From Kaistia dalseonensis (GTDB taxonomy: Bacteria > Pseudomonadota > Alphaproteobacteria > Rhizobiales > Kaistiaceae), in contig NZ_JAUSVO010000006.1 of assembly GCF_030814715.1 (NCBI RefSeq), positions 248,001 through 312,000 of the forward strand: a stretch of DNA of 64,000 nucleotides, written 5' to 3'. Both the position numbers and the translations under genes were made by a program. The notes under the pieces were generated by a model that was not told the origin of the DNA, ran no database searches, and saw only the letters and a list, made by a program, of their open reading frames with translations. Of this stretch, positions 10,260 through 22,555 are shown piece by piece. Within the stretch, counting starts at the first letter, position 1, and every line of letters starts with the position of its first letter.

Positions 10260-11051
10260 ATGACTGCCCACGACCTGACCCTCACGCTGATCGGTGGTCC
10301 GACCGTCCTGATCGAGATTGGCGGGCTGCGCCTGCTGACCGACCCGACATTCGACCCGCCCGGCCATTATCATTCCGGCCCGGTCCATCTTGAGAAACAG
10401 AGCGGGCCGGCCCTTGCCCCCGACGCGATCGGCCCGATCGATGCGATCCTGCTCAGCCACGACCAGCATGCCGACAATCTCGACCATGCGGGCCGCGCCT
10501 TCCTGGCCCACGCCCCGCTCGTGCTCACGACGCGGATCGGCGCGGGCCGTCTCGGCGGCCATGCCCGGGGGCTCGATCCATTCGAGACCATCACGATCGG
10601 CGGGACCGATGGCCAGAGCACCCTCACCATCACGGCAGCGCCCGCGCGACACGGCCCGGCGGGCATCGAGCCGATAGCGGGCGATGTAATCGGCTTCCTG
10701 ATCGGCCAGGAGCAGCCCGGCGACACGCTCTACGTCACCGGCGACACCGTCTGGTATGACGGCACGGCCGAGATCGCCCGCCGCTACGCGCCGGCCGCCG
10801 TCATCGCCTTTGCGGGCTCGGCCGAGCCTCGCGGACGCTTTCACCTGACCATGGACAATAACGACGTCATCGAGACCGCCAGCGCCTTTCCCCGCGCCCG
10901 CATCATCGCCGTCCACAATCATGGCTGGGCGCATTTCAAGGAGAGCGAGGCCGACCTGGTCGCGGCCTTCACCGCCCTCGGCATTGCCGATCGCCTGACA
11001 TCGCTCGCTCCGGGCGTGCCGACGCGCCTGCCGCTCGGGCCTGCGAGCTGA
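10260..11051 (+). CDS. MBL-fold metal-dependent hydrolase (UlaG-like)
   Basis: 263 residues from ATG 10260, which has GGAG nine bases upstream. A longer frame starting at 10152 overlaps the LysR gene and has no ribosome site. The fold is metallo-beta-lactamase. The metal-binding loop reads LLSHDQHADNLDHAG (about residues 63-77), and further likely ligands are AARHG, VTGDTVWYDG and VHNHGWAHF. The pattern is closest to the UlaG-like branch, whose members are varied hydrolases. I cannot name a substrate. No signal peptide is seen. It is probably regulated by the divergent LysR gene. Confidence 0.88.
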   Translation: MTAHDLTLTLIGGPTVLIEIGGLRLLTDPTFDPPGHYHSGPVHLEKQSGPALAPDAIGPIDAILLSHDQHADNLDHAGRAFLAHAPLVLTTRIGAGRLGGHARGLDPFETITIGGTDGQSTLTITAAPARHGPAGIEPIAGDVIGFLIGQEQPGDTLYVTGDTVWYDGTAEIARRYAPAAVIAFAGSAEPRGRFHLTMDNNDVIETASAFPRARIIAVHNHGWAHFKESEADLVAAFTALGIADRLTSLAPGVPTRLPLGPAS

Positions 11052-11068
11052 ATACCACCCCAAACGAA

Positions 11069-11092
11069 AACGGCCCGCCGAGGCGGGCCGTT
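11069..11092. terminator. Shared bidirectional terminator
   Basis: 11-bp perfect arms (11069-11079 and 11082-11092) lie between the convergent hydrolase and autotransporter genes. The minus-strand product is followed by TTTTCGTTTGG, so it works best for the autotransporter. The plus side has only a short TT. Confidence 0.75.
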
Positions 11093-11113
11093 CGATCGTG
11101 TTGATCGCCTGGA

Positions 11114-14100
11114 TCAGAAGCGCACTTCGCCGGTGACCTTCACCGCATTCGAATCCGCATTGCTGGCGAAGGAGCCCGAATAGACCACGCCGAGGCTGAC
11201 CCGCTGGTTGAAGGCGAGGTCTGCGCCGGCCTCGACGAGGAGCGAGTCCTGCGCGATCGGCGTGCCGATCACGGTGAAGCCCGTGGCGGTGTTGTTGAAC
11301 AGCATCGCCGCCTCCGGCGGGACGTCGTCGAACGCATGCCGCCAGCCGAGCATGGCGCGCGGCGTCAACCGGTTTCCGTCCACGAGGAAATCGGTCGAGA
11401 AGCGGGCGCCGAGCGTCGAATAGGCGGTGCTGTAGGAAGCACCCGACGAACTCAGCCCCGTCAGCACGGCAGCGGTTTCCGAGAAGCTGTCGCCATTGAC
11501 GCTGACCCAGCCGAGACCGGCATAGGGCTCGATGATCGAGCCGCCGACCTTGGCGTCATAGGCGACCTCGCCGAAGACGTTGCCGGTCGTCGCGTCATAA
11601 TTCGCCTGCGGCCGTTCCGTGACGCCACCGGCCGTCGCGGTGCGCGTGGTGTCGATCGAGCTCCAGCCCATCGACGCGCCGCCCCGCAGCTTGACCGCAT
11701 CGAGCGCGACGCCGCCATAGACTGCCAGCAGGGCCGTGTCGATATCGGCCGAACTCGACCAGTTCGACGTATCAGCCGAGCCCCAGCTATAGCCGCCCGC
11801 GAGACCGAAGGTGTAGTTGTCGTTCGAAAGATCGGCACCGACCAGGGCGCCGCCGACGCTCGAATCCGTATTCGCGCTATTGCCGTCGCCGTCGCGGTTG
11901 AGCCAGGAACCGAACGCCTGGGTCCAGCCGGAATAGTGCGGGCCGGAGGCTTCGAGCGCATCGAAGGCGGCGGTGTTGGGCTTCGCCTCCTCGCCATAGC
12001 CGAGCTTCTGGCTCGGCGCCGCGGTCTTGCCGGGCACGCCAATCTGGCGCAGGCGCTGCAGCAGCGTCAGCTCCGTCTGCATCGACTGGTCGAGCAGCGT
12101 GCCGACGAGATCGGCGTGGATCTCGCCCGAAAGCGAATCATAGGTCTGCGGCAGGAAGGCGCCCGTCGTGCTGTTCGCGATCAGATTGTAGAGCCCGCTG
12201 GCACTGGTGCCGGCGTCGAGCGCATTGGCGACAGCCCACTGGTTCGCAGTCTGGGCGAAGCTCGCAAAGGGCACGCCATTGCGATCGAGCGTGATCGTGA
12301 CGGCATTCGGCTCCATGCCGAGTTGAGGCGTGATGAACAGCGTGCTCGGCGCCTGAAGCGACGAGAAGCCGCTTCCGGTCACGCCGCCGTCAGCGGACAC
12401 GATCGTCGCCTTGGTGCCGACGACATAGGGACCGGGCGCGAGATCGAGCACGACCGTGCCGCCATTGACCGCCGCTGTGCCGGAAACCGCGAGCCGGTTC
12501 GACGCGCCATCGGCCGCCATGCCGACCATGAAGGTCGCGTCGTTGAGGCTGGCATCGCCGTTGACGGAGAGCGTACCGCTCGTTCCGGTGCCGGGCACGA
12601 TCACGGCGCCGAGCCCCGTGGTCACCAGGCCCGAAACGCTGCCGCTTCCGGAAAGCCGGGCGCCACCCTGGACGGTCGTCACCGCGGAGAGCGTGGTGTT
12701 CACCGCAAGCGAGGCACCCGAATAGACCGTGACGCCGTCCGAATAGGACTGGTCGTCGCCGAAGGTCCAGTTGCCCTGACGGATCCCGAGCGTCTCGAAG
12801 GCGCTGACGCGCGACAGCGTCGCGACGTCGGATGACGAGGACCAGACGGAGAGGGAATCAGATCCATCGCCGCCATCGAGCGTGCCAGCGATCGACGAGC
12901 CATCATGCAGCTCGACCGTATCGTCGCCCGATCCCATCGCGACATTGCCGCCGATCGCACCCGAATTGATCAGCCAGTCCTTGCCATAGCTGAACGAGAC
13001 ATCGCCGGCGATGGAGCCGGAATTGGCCAGCACGTCGTCGCCGCCGGCAAAGGAAACCTTGCCGCCGATATTCCCCGCGTTGAGCGTGACGCTCGCCCCG
13101 TGCTCGACGCGGACGTCACCGCCGATGGCGCCTGTGTTGAACAGGAAATTGCCGCCGACGACATCCCCGCCGATGGTGCCGGAATTGGCGAACCAGCCCA
13201 TGCCCCAATCGGCTGATACGCTGCCGCCGATCGAACCGGAATTAGCCAGCAGGCCGAAGCCGCTTCCGAACGCAATGTTGCCGACAATCGCCCCGGAATT
13301 GCTGACCAGATCGGTGCCACGGCCGAGCCAGATATCGCCGCCGATCCAGCCCTCATTGTGCACGGTGTCGTCGCCATTGCCGCCGGCCACGTCGCCGAGG
13401 ATCGCTCCGCTATTGTCGAGCACGTTCCGGCCGTTGCCCAGCGCGACGTCGCCGCCGATCCAGCCGGAATTGTCCACCTTGTCGTCGCCAGAACCGGCAG
13501 CCACATCGCCGCGGATCACGCCGCTATTGTCGAGCGAGTTCCGACCCTTGCCCAGCGTAACGTCGCCGCCGATCCAGCCGGAATTGTCCACCTTGTCATC
13601 GCCCGAGCCGGTAGCCACATCGCCGAGGATCGCTCCGCCATTGTCGACCCTGTTCCGGCCATTGCCGAGCGTAACGTCGCCGCCGATCCAGCCAGAATTG
13701 TCCACCTTGTCGTTGCCGTCGCCGGCAGTGACGCCGCGGAGGATCACGCCATCATTGTCCAGCGAATTCCGGCCGCCGCCGAGGGTGACTTTCCCGGCAA
13801 TCCAGCCGTCGTTCCTGACCTTGTCGTCGCCAGCGCCAGCGGCGACGTCTCCGAGGATCGCGCCGCCATTCTCCAGTGTGTCGTTGCCTGAACCCAGATC
13901 GACGCTGCCGCTGATCCAGCCCCAGTTCTTCACCGTGTCCGAACCGCCGCCCATGTCGACATCGCCGACGATGAAGCCGTAATTCTTGAGTGTGTCGGCG
14001 AAATCACCGCGCAGCGTGATGGCCTCTCCAATATCACTGACGATAGCGCCCGCATTGGTGATCGTCGTCGCGCCATAGGCCGAGCCGCCATCGCTGTCGT

Positions 14101-15193
14101 CGACGACGATCGCCTGGCCCTTACTATGGATCAAACCACCCCAATAGTTGGTGATGCTGCCACCACCGATCGCGATGGCCTCGGGGACGTTGATGTGGGC
14201 GGGATCGTCGGCCCAGACGCCGAGTGCGCCGGTCGATTCGATCGTGCCGTGGTTCTCGATATTGGCCAGATAGTCGATGTCGATCCCGTCGCCATCCGTG
14301 TTCCAGCGACTGGGATGGGAGAGATCTGTCGCCTCGCCCGTGATGGTGCCGTAGTTCACCACATGGACAGCCTTGAGCGTGGCGAGTTCCTCTGGCGTGT
14401 CGACGCCGTCGGGAATTGAGAACCTGATCGCCGGACCATTGCGGCCGATGATATCGCCATCGGCATAGTTAGTGATCTCGAACGAACCGGTCCCGGACTG
14501 CCCGGCGATGCCGCTCTTCGAACCAGAAATCGTGCCGGAATTGTAAACGGTGCCGCTGCCTGCCGTGTAGAAATCGACGGCATTGGCGCGGTTCCAGTAG
14601 GAGCCGGTCCAGACGCCATCCGTCGTATTCTGGATCGTGCCGGTATTGGTGATGGTGGCGTTGCCGCCCGTGCGGACGACGTCCTGCGTCCCCTTGGTTT
14701 CCATCAGGCCATTATTGGTGATCGAGATCGTGCCGCCCGTGGCCGGCCGGAACCCGATGGCCTGCCCGCCGGTCGAGCGGATGGTGCCGTCGTTGACGAC
14801 CGTCACCGTGCCGCCATTAATCGACGAGCTGATGGCGAGCGCGTCGTCGGTGCCCTGGATCAGCGCGCCGGTTTCGTTCGTCAGCGACAGCGAGAACGAG
14901 CCGGAGAAATCCTCGGCGCGGATCGCGCGGCCATCGGTCGACGAAATCGTGCCGGAATTGTCGATCGTCAGGTTCGCATTCGAACCGGTGAGACGGACCG
15001 AGGGATCCCGCGACGTGGTGATCGCTCCACCAGAATCGACCGTCAGCGTGTCGGTCCCCTGCATGGTCAGGCGCGTGGTCCGCGTCGTGCCATTTGCAAT
15101 GGTCGTATTGGCCGCAAAGGCTGACGGCGCCCAGACAATAGCCGTAGCCGCGAGGAGCGCACGGCGGCGCCCACGATCCGAAAGAAAGCTCAT
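11114..15193 (-). CDS. Autotransporter adhesin with 19-residue repeats
   Basis: Type Va secreted protein of 1359 residues. The start is ATG 15193, chosen because it gives a clean signal peptide with a basic head (SDRGRRR) and a cleavage-like SAFA-A near residue 27. A GTG at 15238 is possible. The passenger is beta-helical: first irregular repeats with NxGxI motifs (30-400), then about nineteen repeats of 19 residues (about 402-762) of the form xNxGxIxGDVxxGxGxDxV. A linker with FLPQTYDSLSGEIHADL follows, then a 12-strand autotransporter barrel from about 1086 to the terminal Phe (TGEVRF). The DNA copies in the middle are nearly identical at a 114-bp period. It lies inside the dcw cluster. Confidence 0.92.
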   Translation of the reverse strand: MSFLSDRGRRRALLAATAIVWAPSAFAANTTIANGTTRTTRLTMQGTDTLTVDSGGAITTSRDPSVRLTGSNANLTIDNSGTISSTDGRAIRAEDFSGSFSLSLTNETGALIQGTDDALAISSSINGGTVTVVNDGTIRSTGGQAIGFRPATGGTISITNNGLMETKGTQDVVRTGGNATITNTGTIQNTTDGVWTGSYWNRANAVDFYTAGSGTVYNSGTISGSKSGIAGQSGTGSFEITNYADGDIIGRNGPAIRFSIPDGVDTPEELATLKAVHVVNYGTITGEATDLSHPSRWNTDGDGIDIDYLANIENHGTIESTGALGVWADDPAHINVPEAIAIGGGSITNYWGGLIHSKGQAIVVDDSDGGSAYGATTITNAGAIVSDIGEAITLRGDFADTLKNYGFIVGDVDMGGGSDTVKNWGWISGSVDLGSGNDTLENGGAILGDVAAGAGDDKVRNDGWIAGKVTLGGGRNSLDNDGVILRGVTAGDGNDKVDNSGWIGGDVTLGNGRNRVDNGGAILGDVATGSGDDKVDNSGWIGGDVTLGKGRNSLDNSGVIRGDVAAGSGDDKVDNSGWIGGDVALGNGRNVLDNSGAILGDVAGGNGDDTVHNEGWIGGDIWLGRGTDLVSNSGAIVGNIAFGSGFGLLANSGSIGGSVSADWGMGWFANSGTIGGDVVGGNFLFNTGAIGGDVRVEHGASVTLNAGNIGGKVSFAGGDDVLANSGSIAGDVSFSYGKDWLINSGAIGGNVAMGSGDDTVELHDGSSIAGTLDGGDGSDSLSVWSSSSDVATLSRVSAFETLGIRQGNWTFGDDQSYSDGVTVYSGASLAVNTTLSAVTTVQGGARLSGSGSVSGLVTTGLGAVIVPGTGTSGTLSVNGDASLNDATFMVGMAADGASNRLAVSGTAAVNGGTVVLDLAPGPYVVGTKATIVSADGGVTGSGFSSLQAPSTLFITPQLGMEPNAVTITLDRNGVPFASFAQTANQWAVANALDAGTSASGLYNLIANSTTGAFLPQTYDSLSGEIHADLVGTLLDQSMQTELTLLQRLRQIGVPGKTAAPSQKLGYGEEAKPNTAAFDALEASGPHYSGWTQAFGSWLNRDGDGNSANTDSSVGGALVGADLSNDNYTFGLAGGYSWGSADTSNWSSSADIDTALLAVYGGVALDAVKLRGGASMGWSSIDTTRTATAGGVTERPQANYDATTGNVFGEVAYDAKVGGSIIEPYAGLGWVSVNGDSFSETAAVLTGLSSSGASYSTAYSTLGARFSTDFLVDGNRLTPRAMLGWRHAFDDVPPEAAMLFNNTATGFTVIGTPIAQDSLLVEAGADLAFNQRVSLGVVYSGSFASNADSNAVKVTGEVRF
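13333..13902 (-). repeat. 114-bp tandem repeats in the passenger domain
   Basis: Five closely related copies start at about 13333, 13447, 13561, 13675 and 13789. Each encodes 38 residues, made of two 19-residue half repeats (DNSGWIGGDVTLGNGRNRV and a DNGGAILGDV half). Flanking 19-residue units continue on both sides but have diverged. The central copies look recently duplicated and could vary in number. Confidence 0.85.
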
Positions 15194-15216
15194 GAAGTTA
15201 ACGTCCCAGCCCCCAA

Positions 15217-15232
15217 ATCCCGTAACAGGGAT
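15217..15232. promoter_or_regulatory. Small dyad upstream of the autotransporter
   Basis: ATCCC and GGGAT separated by six bases lie 24 bases upstream of the autotransporter start. It could be an operator or an mRNA leader hairpin. No convincing promoter elements were identified around it. Confidence 0.25.
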
Positions 15233-15419
15233 CAGCACGAGCGTCGGCGAGCGCTGCCATCGCCGTCAAGAGGCGCGGACAAACTGCCGCAGCGTCAGGC
15301 TGGATGCCTCAAGCTATTGATAACAAGCCGTTCTTGGCAAGATCTAGCCCACTCATGGCGGTCACCCTGACGTGGCCTGATGATGCTATCAAGCGATGTT
15401 GTATTCGAGCAACGATCGC

Positions 15420-16360
15420 TCACGTACCGAGGAACGGCTCCACCGCACCACCGAGCAACGGCAGGCCGAGCCGCTTGATCTCCCAGTCGAGGCGGATGCC
15501 GCTCGTCGCGAACACCCGCGCACGGACCGTCTCGCCAAGCAGTTCCAGATCATGCGCGGTGGCGCCGCCCGTATTGATCAGGAAGTTGCAGTGCATCTCC
15601 GAGACCTGGGCACCACCGATGCGCAGGCCGCGGCAGCCCGCGGCGTCGATCAGCTTCCAGGCTGATTCGCCCGGCGGGTTCTTGAAGGTCGATCCGCCGG
15701 TCTTCTCGCGAATCGGCTGGGCGCGCTCGCGATGTGCCTCGACCTCGTCCATCGCCGCCTTGATCACGGCGGGGTCGGCCGGTTCGCCCTGAAAGACAGC
15801 CTCGGTGAAGATGAGATCATCCGGCGCCGCCGTATGACGATAGGTGAAGCCCATATCGGCGTTGGAGAGGACGTGCCGGCGCCCCTTACGGTCGACCGCC
15901 CTGACCTCGACGAGACGCTGGCGCGTCTCGCCGCCATTGGCGCCGGCATTCATCCTGAGCGCGCCGCCCATGCCGCCGGGTATGCCGTGATAGAAAGCAA
16001 AGCCGCTGAGGCCCTGCTCGAGCGCAAAGGCCGCCACCCGCTTGTCCGGCAGCGCCGTACCGACGCGGATGCGATCGCCCGCCTCTGCTACAGCCGATCC
16101 GAACCCCTTCGCCGAGAGGCGGATCACCACCCCGGCTATGCCGCCATCGCGCACCAGCAGGTTCGAGCCGACACCGACCACGAGCACCGGAATATCGTCG
16201 GCGAGCCGCTCCAGGAACAGCGCGAGATCGTCCTCGTCGGCCGGCTGGAACAGCGCCTGCGCCGGACCACCGACGCGAAACCACGTGATCGCATCGAGCG
16301 CGAAATTCGGCGTCAATCGCCCGCGCAGGCCGGCCAGGTCGATATCGAGCGGCGGAAAAC

Positions 16361-16364
<4 letters not shown>
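15420..16364 (-). CDS. murB: UDP-N-acetylenolpyruvoylglucosamine reductase MurB
   Basis: FAD enzyme that reduces UDP-GlcNAc-enolpyruvate to UDP-MurNAc. The start is GTG 16364, overlapping the murC stop as GTGA, which gives 314 residues. The longer frame to 16793 only shadows murC. FAD-binding motifs are [16 protein letters not shown] and [20 protein letters not shown]. The proton-donor serine lies in [10 protein letters not shown] and the final Glu segment is [12 protein letters not shown]. It is the last gene of the upstream dcw block, since the next gene in the same direction is the unrelated autotransporter. Confidence 0.96.
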
Positions 16365-17769
<1,405 letters not shown>

Positions 17770-17773
<4 letters not shown>

Positions 17774-18894
17774 GGAGAAACTCCGAATGGTGCATCGAGC
17801 GTGGCGCCGCTGACGACGCGCTCGACCAGATCGGCCAGACGCTCGTCCGCATCCGGCCGGCCGACGGACCGCGCTGCGTGCGCCGCCTCGACCAGACGCC
17901 CGGGCGCCACGAGAAAGGCGGACAATTCCTGCGAAAGACGGTCCGCTGTCAACTGCGCCTGCGGCACGACCCAGCCGCCACCGGCCTTTTCGAGCACGAG
18001 CGCGTTGGCGCTCTGGTCCTGGTCGATCGCGCCGGGCAGCGGCACCATGATCGCGGGCCGCCCGATGACGGCGAGCTCACAGACCGTCGAGGCGCCGGAG
18101 CGCGAGATGACGAGATCGCTCCAGGCGATGCGCGCGGGCATGTCGCGGAAGAACGGCGCCAGTTCAGCCGAGACGCCGAGCTTGTCATAGGCGGCGCGCA
18201 CCCGCTCCATGTCCTCGGGTCGGCATTGCTGGACCAGGGAAAGGCGCGCGCGGGTCGCGGGATCGAGCTTTGCCAGCGCCTCGGGCAGCAGGTCGGAGAA
18301 GAAGCGCGCTCCCTGGCTGCCGCCGAATATCACCACCCGCAGCGGCCGGTCCGCCGAAAGCGCCTCCGGCGCGATGGCGCTCGCCTCGACCACGGCGCGG
18401 CGGACGGGATTGCCGGTCTGAACGACCGTCGTCCGGACGCCGGGCCCGAGCGCCACGCCGGGAAAGCTGGTCGCAAGCACCGTCGCGCGCGGCGCCAGCA
18501 GCTTGTTGGCACGGCCGAGCACGGCATTAGCGTCGTGCACGATGGTGGGAATGCCCTTATGCGCCGCCGCCAGCATGGGCGGAACGGTCGGATAGCCGCC
18601 AAAGCCGACGACGGCCTTCGGCTTCAGCGTGTTGAGGAGACTGCGCGCCTGCCAATAGCCGCGCCAGAGGCTCCATGCCGCCGCTGCCATCACGACGGGC
18701 GATTTCACCGAGGGCGTCGCGGAACGGATGATGTGCAGTTCCGTCGCGGGAAAATCCTGTCCATAGGTCTCGGCCCGGTGATCGGTCGCGAGATCGATGC
18801 GCCAGCCGCGCCGCTTCAACGCATGAGCGAGCGCCTCGGCCGGAAAGAGATGACCGCCCGTGCCACCCGCGCAGAGAAGGATCGTGTCGGCCAT
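17770..18894 (-). CDS. murG: UDP-GlcNAc:lipid I transferase MurG
   Basis: Membrane-associated GT-B glycosyltransferase that makes lipid II from lipid I. It has 374 residues. The N-terminal glycine loop is [17 protein letters not shown], and the donor-site segments are [20 protein letters not shown] and [24 protein letters not shown]. It starts four bases after ftsW and overlaps murC by four bases. Confidence 0.98.
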
Positions 18895-18898
18895 GAGG

Positions 18899-20062
18899 TC
18901 AGGCGGCCTTCGGCGTCACATTGTCGAAACGGCTGAACCCGCGGCTGAAACTTACCGGCTCGAAGCGGCGACGCGTCAGCGCCAGCACCAGCCCCATCTG
19001 GAAGGCGAGCGCCAGCATGGACGAGCCACCATAGGAGACGAAGGGCAGCGTCATGCCCTTGGCCGGCATCAGGTTCAGGTTCACCGACATGTTGATGCAG
19101 GACTGCACGCCGAAGAGCACCATCAGCCCGGCCGAGGCGAGGCGGACGAAGGCGTCCTGGTTCTTCAGGCTGTGGCTCAGGCCGCGAATGACGATGAAGG
19201 CGAAGACCAGCACCAGCAGCATGCAGAGAATGATGCCGAACTCCTCCGCCGCGACAGCGAAGATGAAGTCGGTATGACTGTCCGGCAGGATGCGCTTGAC
19301 CACGCCCTCGCCCGGACCGCGTCCGAACCAGCCGCCGCGCAGCACGGATTCAAGCGCAGTATCGACCTGGAACGTGTCGCCCGTCGCGGGATCGAGGAAG
19401 CGGTTGATGCGGCCGGCAAAGTGCGGAAACACCGTATAGGCCGCCAGGATACCGAGCGCGCCGAGGCCCGCCAATCCGCCGATCCAGATCCAGGAAAGGC
19501 CGGCGAGGAAGAAGACCGTCGACCAGGCGATGACCACGAGCATGGTCTGGCCGAGATCGGGCTGCGCGACGAGCAGCGCGACCACTATGGTCAAAAGCAG
19601 GATCGCGAAGAGGTTGCCGGGGATGTCGCTGCCGCGCGAGCTTTCAGTGAACAGCCAGGCGGAGAGCACGACGAAGGCCGGCTTCATGAACTCCGACGGC
19701 TGCAGCGAGAAGCCGGCGAGATTGATCCAGCGCCGCGCGCCCTTGACCTCCTGCCCGATGAAGAGCGTCGCGAACATCAGCACGATCGCGATCACGAACA
19801 CGATCAGCGTGGCCCGGCGGACATTGCGCGGCGAAAGCAGCGAGGTGGCGATCAGGATCGCCAGCGTCGGGATCAGGAATGCCACATGGCGCTTCACGAA
19901 GTGGAAGCTGTCGAGGCCGATGCGCTCGGCGACCGGCGGGCTGCCCGCGAGCGAGAGCACCACGCCGCCGATCATCAGCGCGATGACGCCGAAGAGCAGA
20001 AACTTGTCGACCGTCCACCACCATTCGGCAAAGACGCCACGATCGGCCCGGCTGACCATCAC
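18899..20062 (-). CDS. ftsW: Septal peptidoglycan polymerase FtsW
   Basis: SEDS-family glycan polymerase that works with FtsI at the septum. It has 387 residues and about ten membrane helices, from [17 protein letters not shown] to [15 protein letters not shown]. The SEDS signature [20 protein letters not shown] is near residue 123, and the extracytoplasmic loop carries [20 protein letters not shown]. The start overlaps the murD stop as ATGA. Confidence 0.97.
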   Translation of the reverse strand: MMVSRADRGVFAEWWWTVDKFLLFGVIALMIGGVVLSLAGSPPVAERIGLDSFHFVKRHVAFLIPTLAILIATSLLSPRNVRRATLIVFVIAIVLMFATLFIGQEVKGARRWINLAGFSLQPSEFMKPAFVVLSAWLFTESSRGSDIPGNLFAILLLTIVVALLVAQPDLGQTMLVVIAWSTVFFLAGLSWIWIGGLAGLGALGILAAYTVFPHFAGRINRFLDPATGDTFQVDTALESVLRGGWFGRGPGEGVVKRILPDSHTDFIFAVAAEEFGIILCMLLVLVFAFIVIRGLSHSLKNQDAFVRLASAGLMVLFGVQSCINMSVNLNLMPAKGMTLPFVSYGGSSMLALAFQMGLVLALTRRRFEPVSFSRGFSRFDNVTPKAA

Positions 20063-21459
20063 TTCACCTCTACAGTGGTTCTGGCTGGATTGAGCGCCTG
20101 CACGAGATCGCGGAAATGATCGCCGCGCTTCTCGAAGTTCCGGTACTGGTCATAGGAGGCGCAGGCCGGCGACAGCAGCACGACCGACTCCTTCGCCGCG
20201 TCGAGCGCCGCATCGCTGGCGGCAGCCTTGACCGCGGCCTCCATCGTGCCGGCCATCACGACCGGGACCTTGCCTTCGAGCGTTTTCGCGAATTCCTCGG
20301 CGGCCGCTCCGATCAGATAGGCCTTCGCGATCTTGGGGAAATAGGGCGCCAGGCTGGTGATGCCGCTCGTCTTCGCCTTGCCGCCCGCGATCCAGTAGAT
20401 GTGGTCGAAGCTCGCCAGCGCCTTTTCGGCCGCATCGGCATTGGTCGCCTTGGAATCGTTGACGAACAGCACCTTGCCGATGCGCGTCACCTCTTCCATG
20501 CGGTGCGCTAGGCCGGGGAAGCTCTTCAGCCCCTTGACGATCATCGGCTCGGCCACGCCGATCACGCGGGCGGCCGCGATCGCGGCGGCGGCGTTCTGCG
20601 CATTGTGCAGCCCGCGCAGCGATCCGATCCCGTCCAGATCGGCAACCTGGTGCACGGTGGCATTCTCAGCCTCGAAGATCCGGCCGCGATCGGCAAAGAA
20701 GCCGTTCGTCACCGGCCGGCGGACCGAGATCCGCTCCACCGGCTTGCGCGCCCGGTCGAGATCGGTGGCGATCGTCGTGCACCAGTCGTCGTCAATGCCG
20801 ATGACGGCCGTCTGTGCACCGAGCACGAGCCGGGCCTTGATCGCGGCATAGCGCTCCATGGAGCCGTGCCGGTCGAGATGGTCCTCGGTGATGTTGAGGA
20901 GCACGCCCACTGTCGGGTCGATCGAGGGCGTCAGGTCGATCTGGAACGACGAGCACTCGACGACATAGACGCGGTCGCTGTCGAGCGGCTCGAGCGAGAG
21001 GATGGCGGTGCCGATATTGCCGCCGAGCTGGACATCCCAGCCGTCGGTCTTGAAGAGATGGGCGATCAGCGCCGTCGTGGTCGACTTGCCGTTCGTGCCG
21101 GTGATGGCGATGAACGTCGCGCCCGGCGCCACGGCGCGGCGCTCGCGGCAGAAGAGCTCGATATCACCGATGATCTCGATCTTGGCCGCCTTCGCCTTGA
21201 CGACGGTCCAGTGCGGCTGCGGATGCGTCAGCGGCACGCCGGGCGAGAGGATGAGTGCCTCGAGCGTGGCGAAATCGATATCGTGCAGATCCCGCGTCGG
21301 CACGTCCGACGCTGCGGCATTGGCGACCGAATCGGGATTGTCGTCCCAGGCGATGACGTCGGCGCCACCGGCGACCAGCGCCTTGGCGGTCACGAGGCCG
21401 CTGCCGCCCAAGCCGAATACGGCGACCTTCTTGTCCGCGAAGCTGGTGATCGGGATCAT
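20059..21459 (-). CDS. murD: UDP-MurNAc-L-alanine--D-glutamate ligase MurD
   Basis: Cytoplasmic Mur ligase that adds D-glutamate. It has 466 residues with the N-terminal [14 protein letters not shown] loop and the P-loop [18 protein letters not shown] near residue 120. The C-terminal motif [20 protein letters not shown] is typical of MurD. It lies 13 bases after mraY and overlaps ftsW by four bases. Confidence 0.98.
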   Translation of the reverse strand: MIPITSFADKKVAVFGLGGSGLVTAKALVAGGADVIAWDDNPDSVANAAASDVPTRDLHDIDFATLEALILSPGVPLTHPQPHWTVVKAKAAKIEIIGDIELFCRERRAVAPGATFIAITGTNGKSTTTALIAHLFKTDGWDVQLGGNIGTAILSLEPLDSDRVYVVECSSFQIDLTPSIDPTVGVLLNITEDHLDRHGSMERYAAIKARLVLGAQTAVIGIDDDWCTTIATDLDRARKPVERISVRRPVTNGFFADRGRIFEAENATVHQVADLDGIGSLRGLHNAQNAAAAIAAARVIGVAEPMIVKGLKSFPGLAHRMEEVTRIGKVLFVNDSKATNADAAEKALASFDHIYWIAGGKAKTSGITSLAPYFPKIAKAYLIGAAAEEFAKTLEGKVPVVMAGTMEAAVKAAASDAALDAAKESVVLLSPACASYDQYRNFEKRGDHFRDLVQALNPARTTVEVK

Positions 21460-21472
21460 GCCGCCCTGCCCC

Positions 21473-22555
21473 TCAACGGATCTTCAGGCTGGAAAGGCCG
21501 ATGAAGGCCAGCACGACCGCGATGATCCAGAAGCGGATCACGACCTGCGGCTCGGTCCAGCCGAGCTGTTCGAAATGATGGTGGATCGGCGCCATCCTGA
21601 AGACGCGCTTGCCCGTCAGCTTGAACGAGGCGACCTGGATGATCACCGAGACGGCTTCCAGCACGAACAGGCCGCCAATGATGGCGAGCACGATCTCGTG
21701 CTTGGTCGCAACTGCGATCGCGCCCAGAAGACCGCCGAGGGCGAGCGAGCCGGTGTCGCCCATGAAGATCGCCGCCGGCGGCGCGTTGAACCAGAGGAAG
21801 CCGAGGCCGGCGCCGAACATGGCGGCGCAGAGAACGGCAAGTTCGCCCGTGCCGGGCACGAAATGGATCTGCAGATATTCGGCAAAAACGGCATTGCCGG
21901 AGAGATAGGCCATGATGCCGAAGCTCGCCGCCGCCACCATGACCGGCACGATGGCGAGGCCGTCGAGACCGTCCGTCAGGTTCACGGCATTGCCCGCGCC
22001 CACGATGACGAAGGCGCCGAAGGGAATGAAGAACCAGCCGAGATCGATGACCCAGGACTTGATGAAGGGGAACGTCAGCGCATCGGCGAGCGGACCTGCC
22101 GAAAGGCGTGAAATGACGAAGCAGGCGATGGCCGCCATCGCGAATTCGACCAGCAGGCGCGACTTGCCGGAGAAGCCCTTGTGGCTCTGCTTCGTGACTT
22201 TGAGATAATCGTCATAGAAGCCGATCATGCCGAAGCCGAGCGTCACGCCCAGCACGGTCCAGACATAGAAGCTCGACAGGTTCGCCCAGAGCAGCGTCGA
22301 GACCGTCAGGCCGGACAGGATCATCAGGCCGCCCATGGTGGGCGTGCCCTTCTTGGCGAGATGGCTCTGCGGGCCGTCCTCGCGGATCGGCTGGCCGCGG
22401 CCCTGTTTCAGGCGAAGGCCGCGAATGATGCTCGGACCGAACAGGAACACGAAGATCAGCGCCGTCATCGCCGCCCCACCCGCCCGGAAGGTGATGTAGC
22501 GGAAGACGTTGAGCGCGGAGAATTGCGCGGAGAGGTCCCCCAGGAAATAGAGCAT
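21473..22555 (-). CDS. mraY: Phospho-MurNAc-pentapeptide translocase MraY
   Basis: Polytopic membrane enzyme that makes lipid I from UDP-MurNAc-pentapeptide and undecaprenyl phosphate. It has 360 residues and about ten membrane helices. Hallmarks are [15 protein letters not shown] (Asp-rich catalytic loop), [16 protein letters not shown] and [12 protein letters not shown]. The HHHFEQLGW segment lies near the C terminus. Its ATG shares one base with the murF stop. Confidence 0.98.
   Translation of the reverse strand: MLYFLGDLSAQFSALNVFRYITFRAGGAAMTALIFVFLFGPSIIRGLRLKQGRGQPIREDGPQSHLAKKGTPTMGGLMILSGLTVSTLLWANLSSFYVWTVLGVTLGFGMIGFYDDYLKVTKQSHKGFSGKSRLLVEFAMAAIACFVISRLSAGPLADALTFPFIKSWVIDLGWFFIPFGAFVIVGAGNAVNLTDGLDGLAIVPVMVAAASFGIMAYLSGNAVFAEYLQIHFVPGTGELAVLCAAMFGAGLGFLWFNAPPAAIFMGDTGSLALGGLLGAIAVATKHEIVLAIIGGLFVLEAVSVIIQVASFKLTGKRVFRMAPIHHHFEQLGWTEPQVVIRFWIIAVVLAFIGLSSLKIR

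Noticed and set aside
12905-13988. CRISPR-like array
   Set aside because: The regular spacing comes from coding repeats in the autotransporter. There are no unique spacers between constant repeats and no cas genes.
12905-13988. The autotransporter as an RTX (type I secreted) protein
   Set aside because: The GxGxD turns look similar, but the protein has a signal peptide and a C-terminal autotransporter barrel and there are no type I secretion genes.
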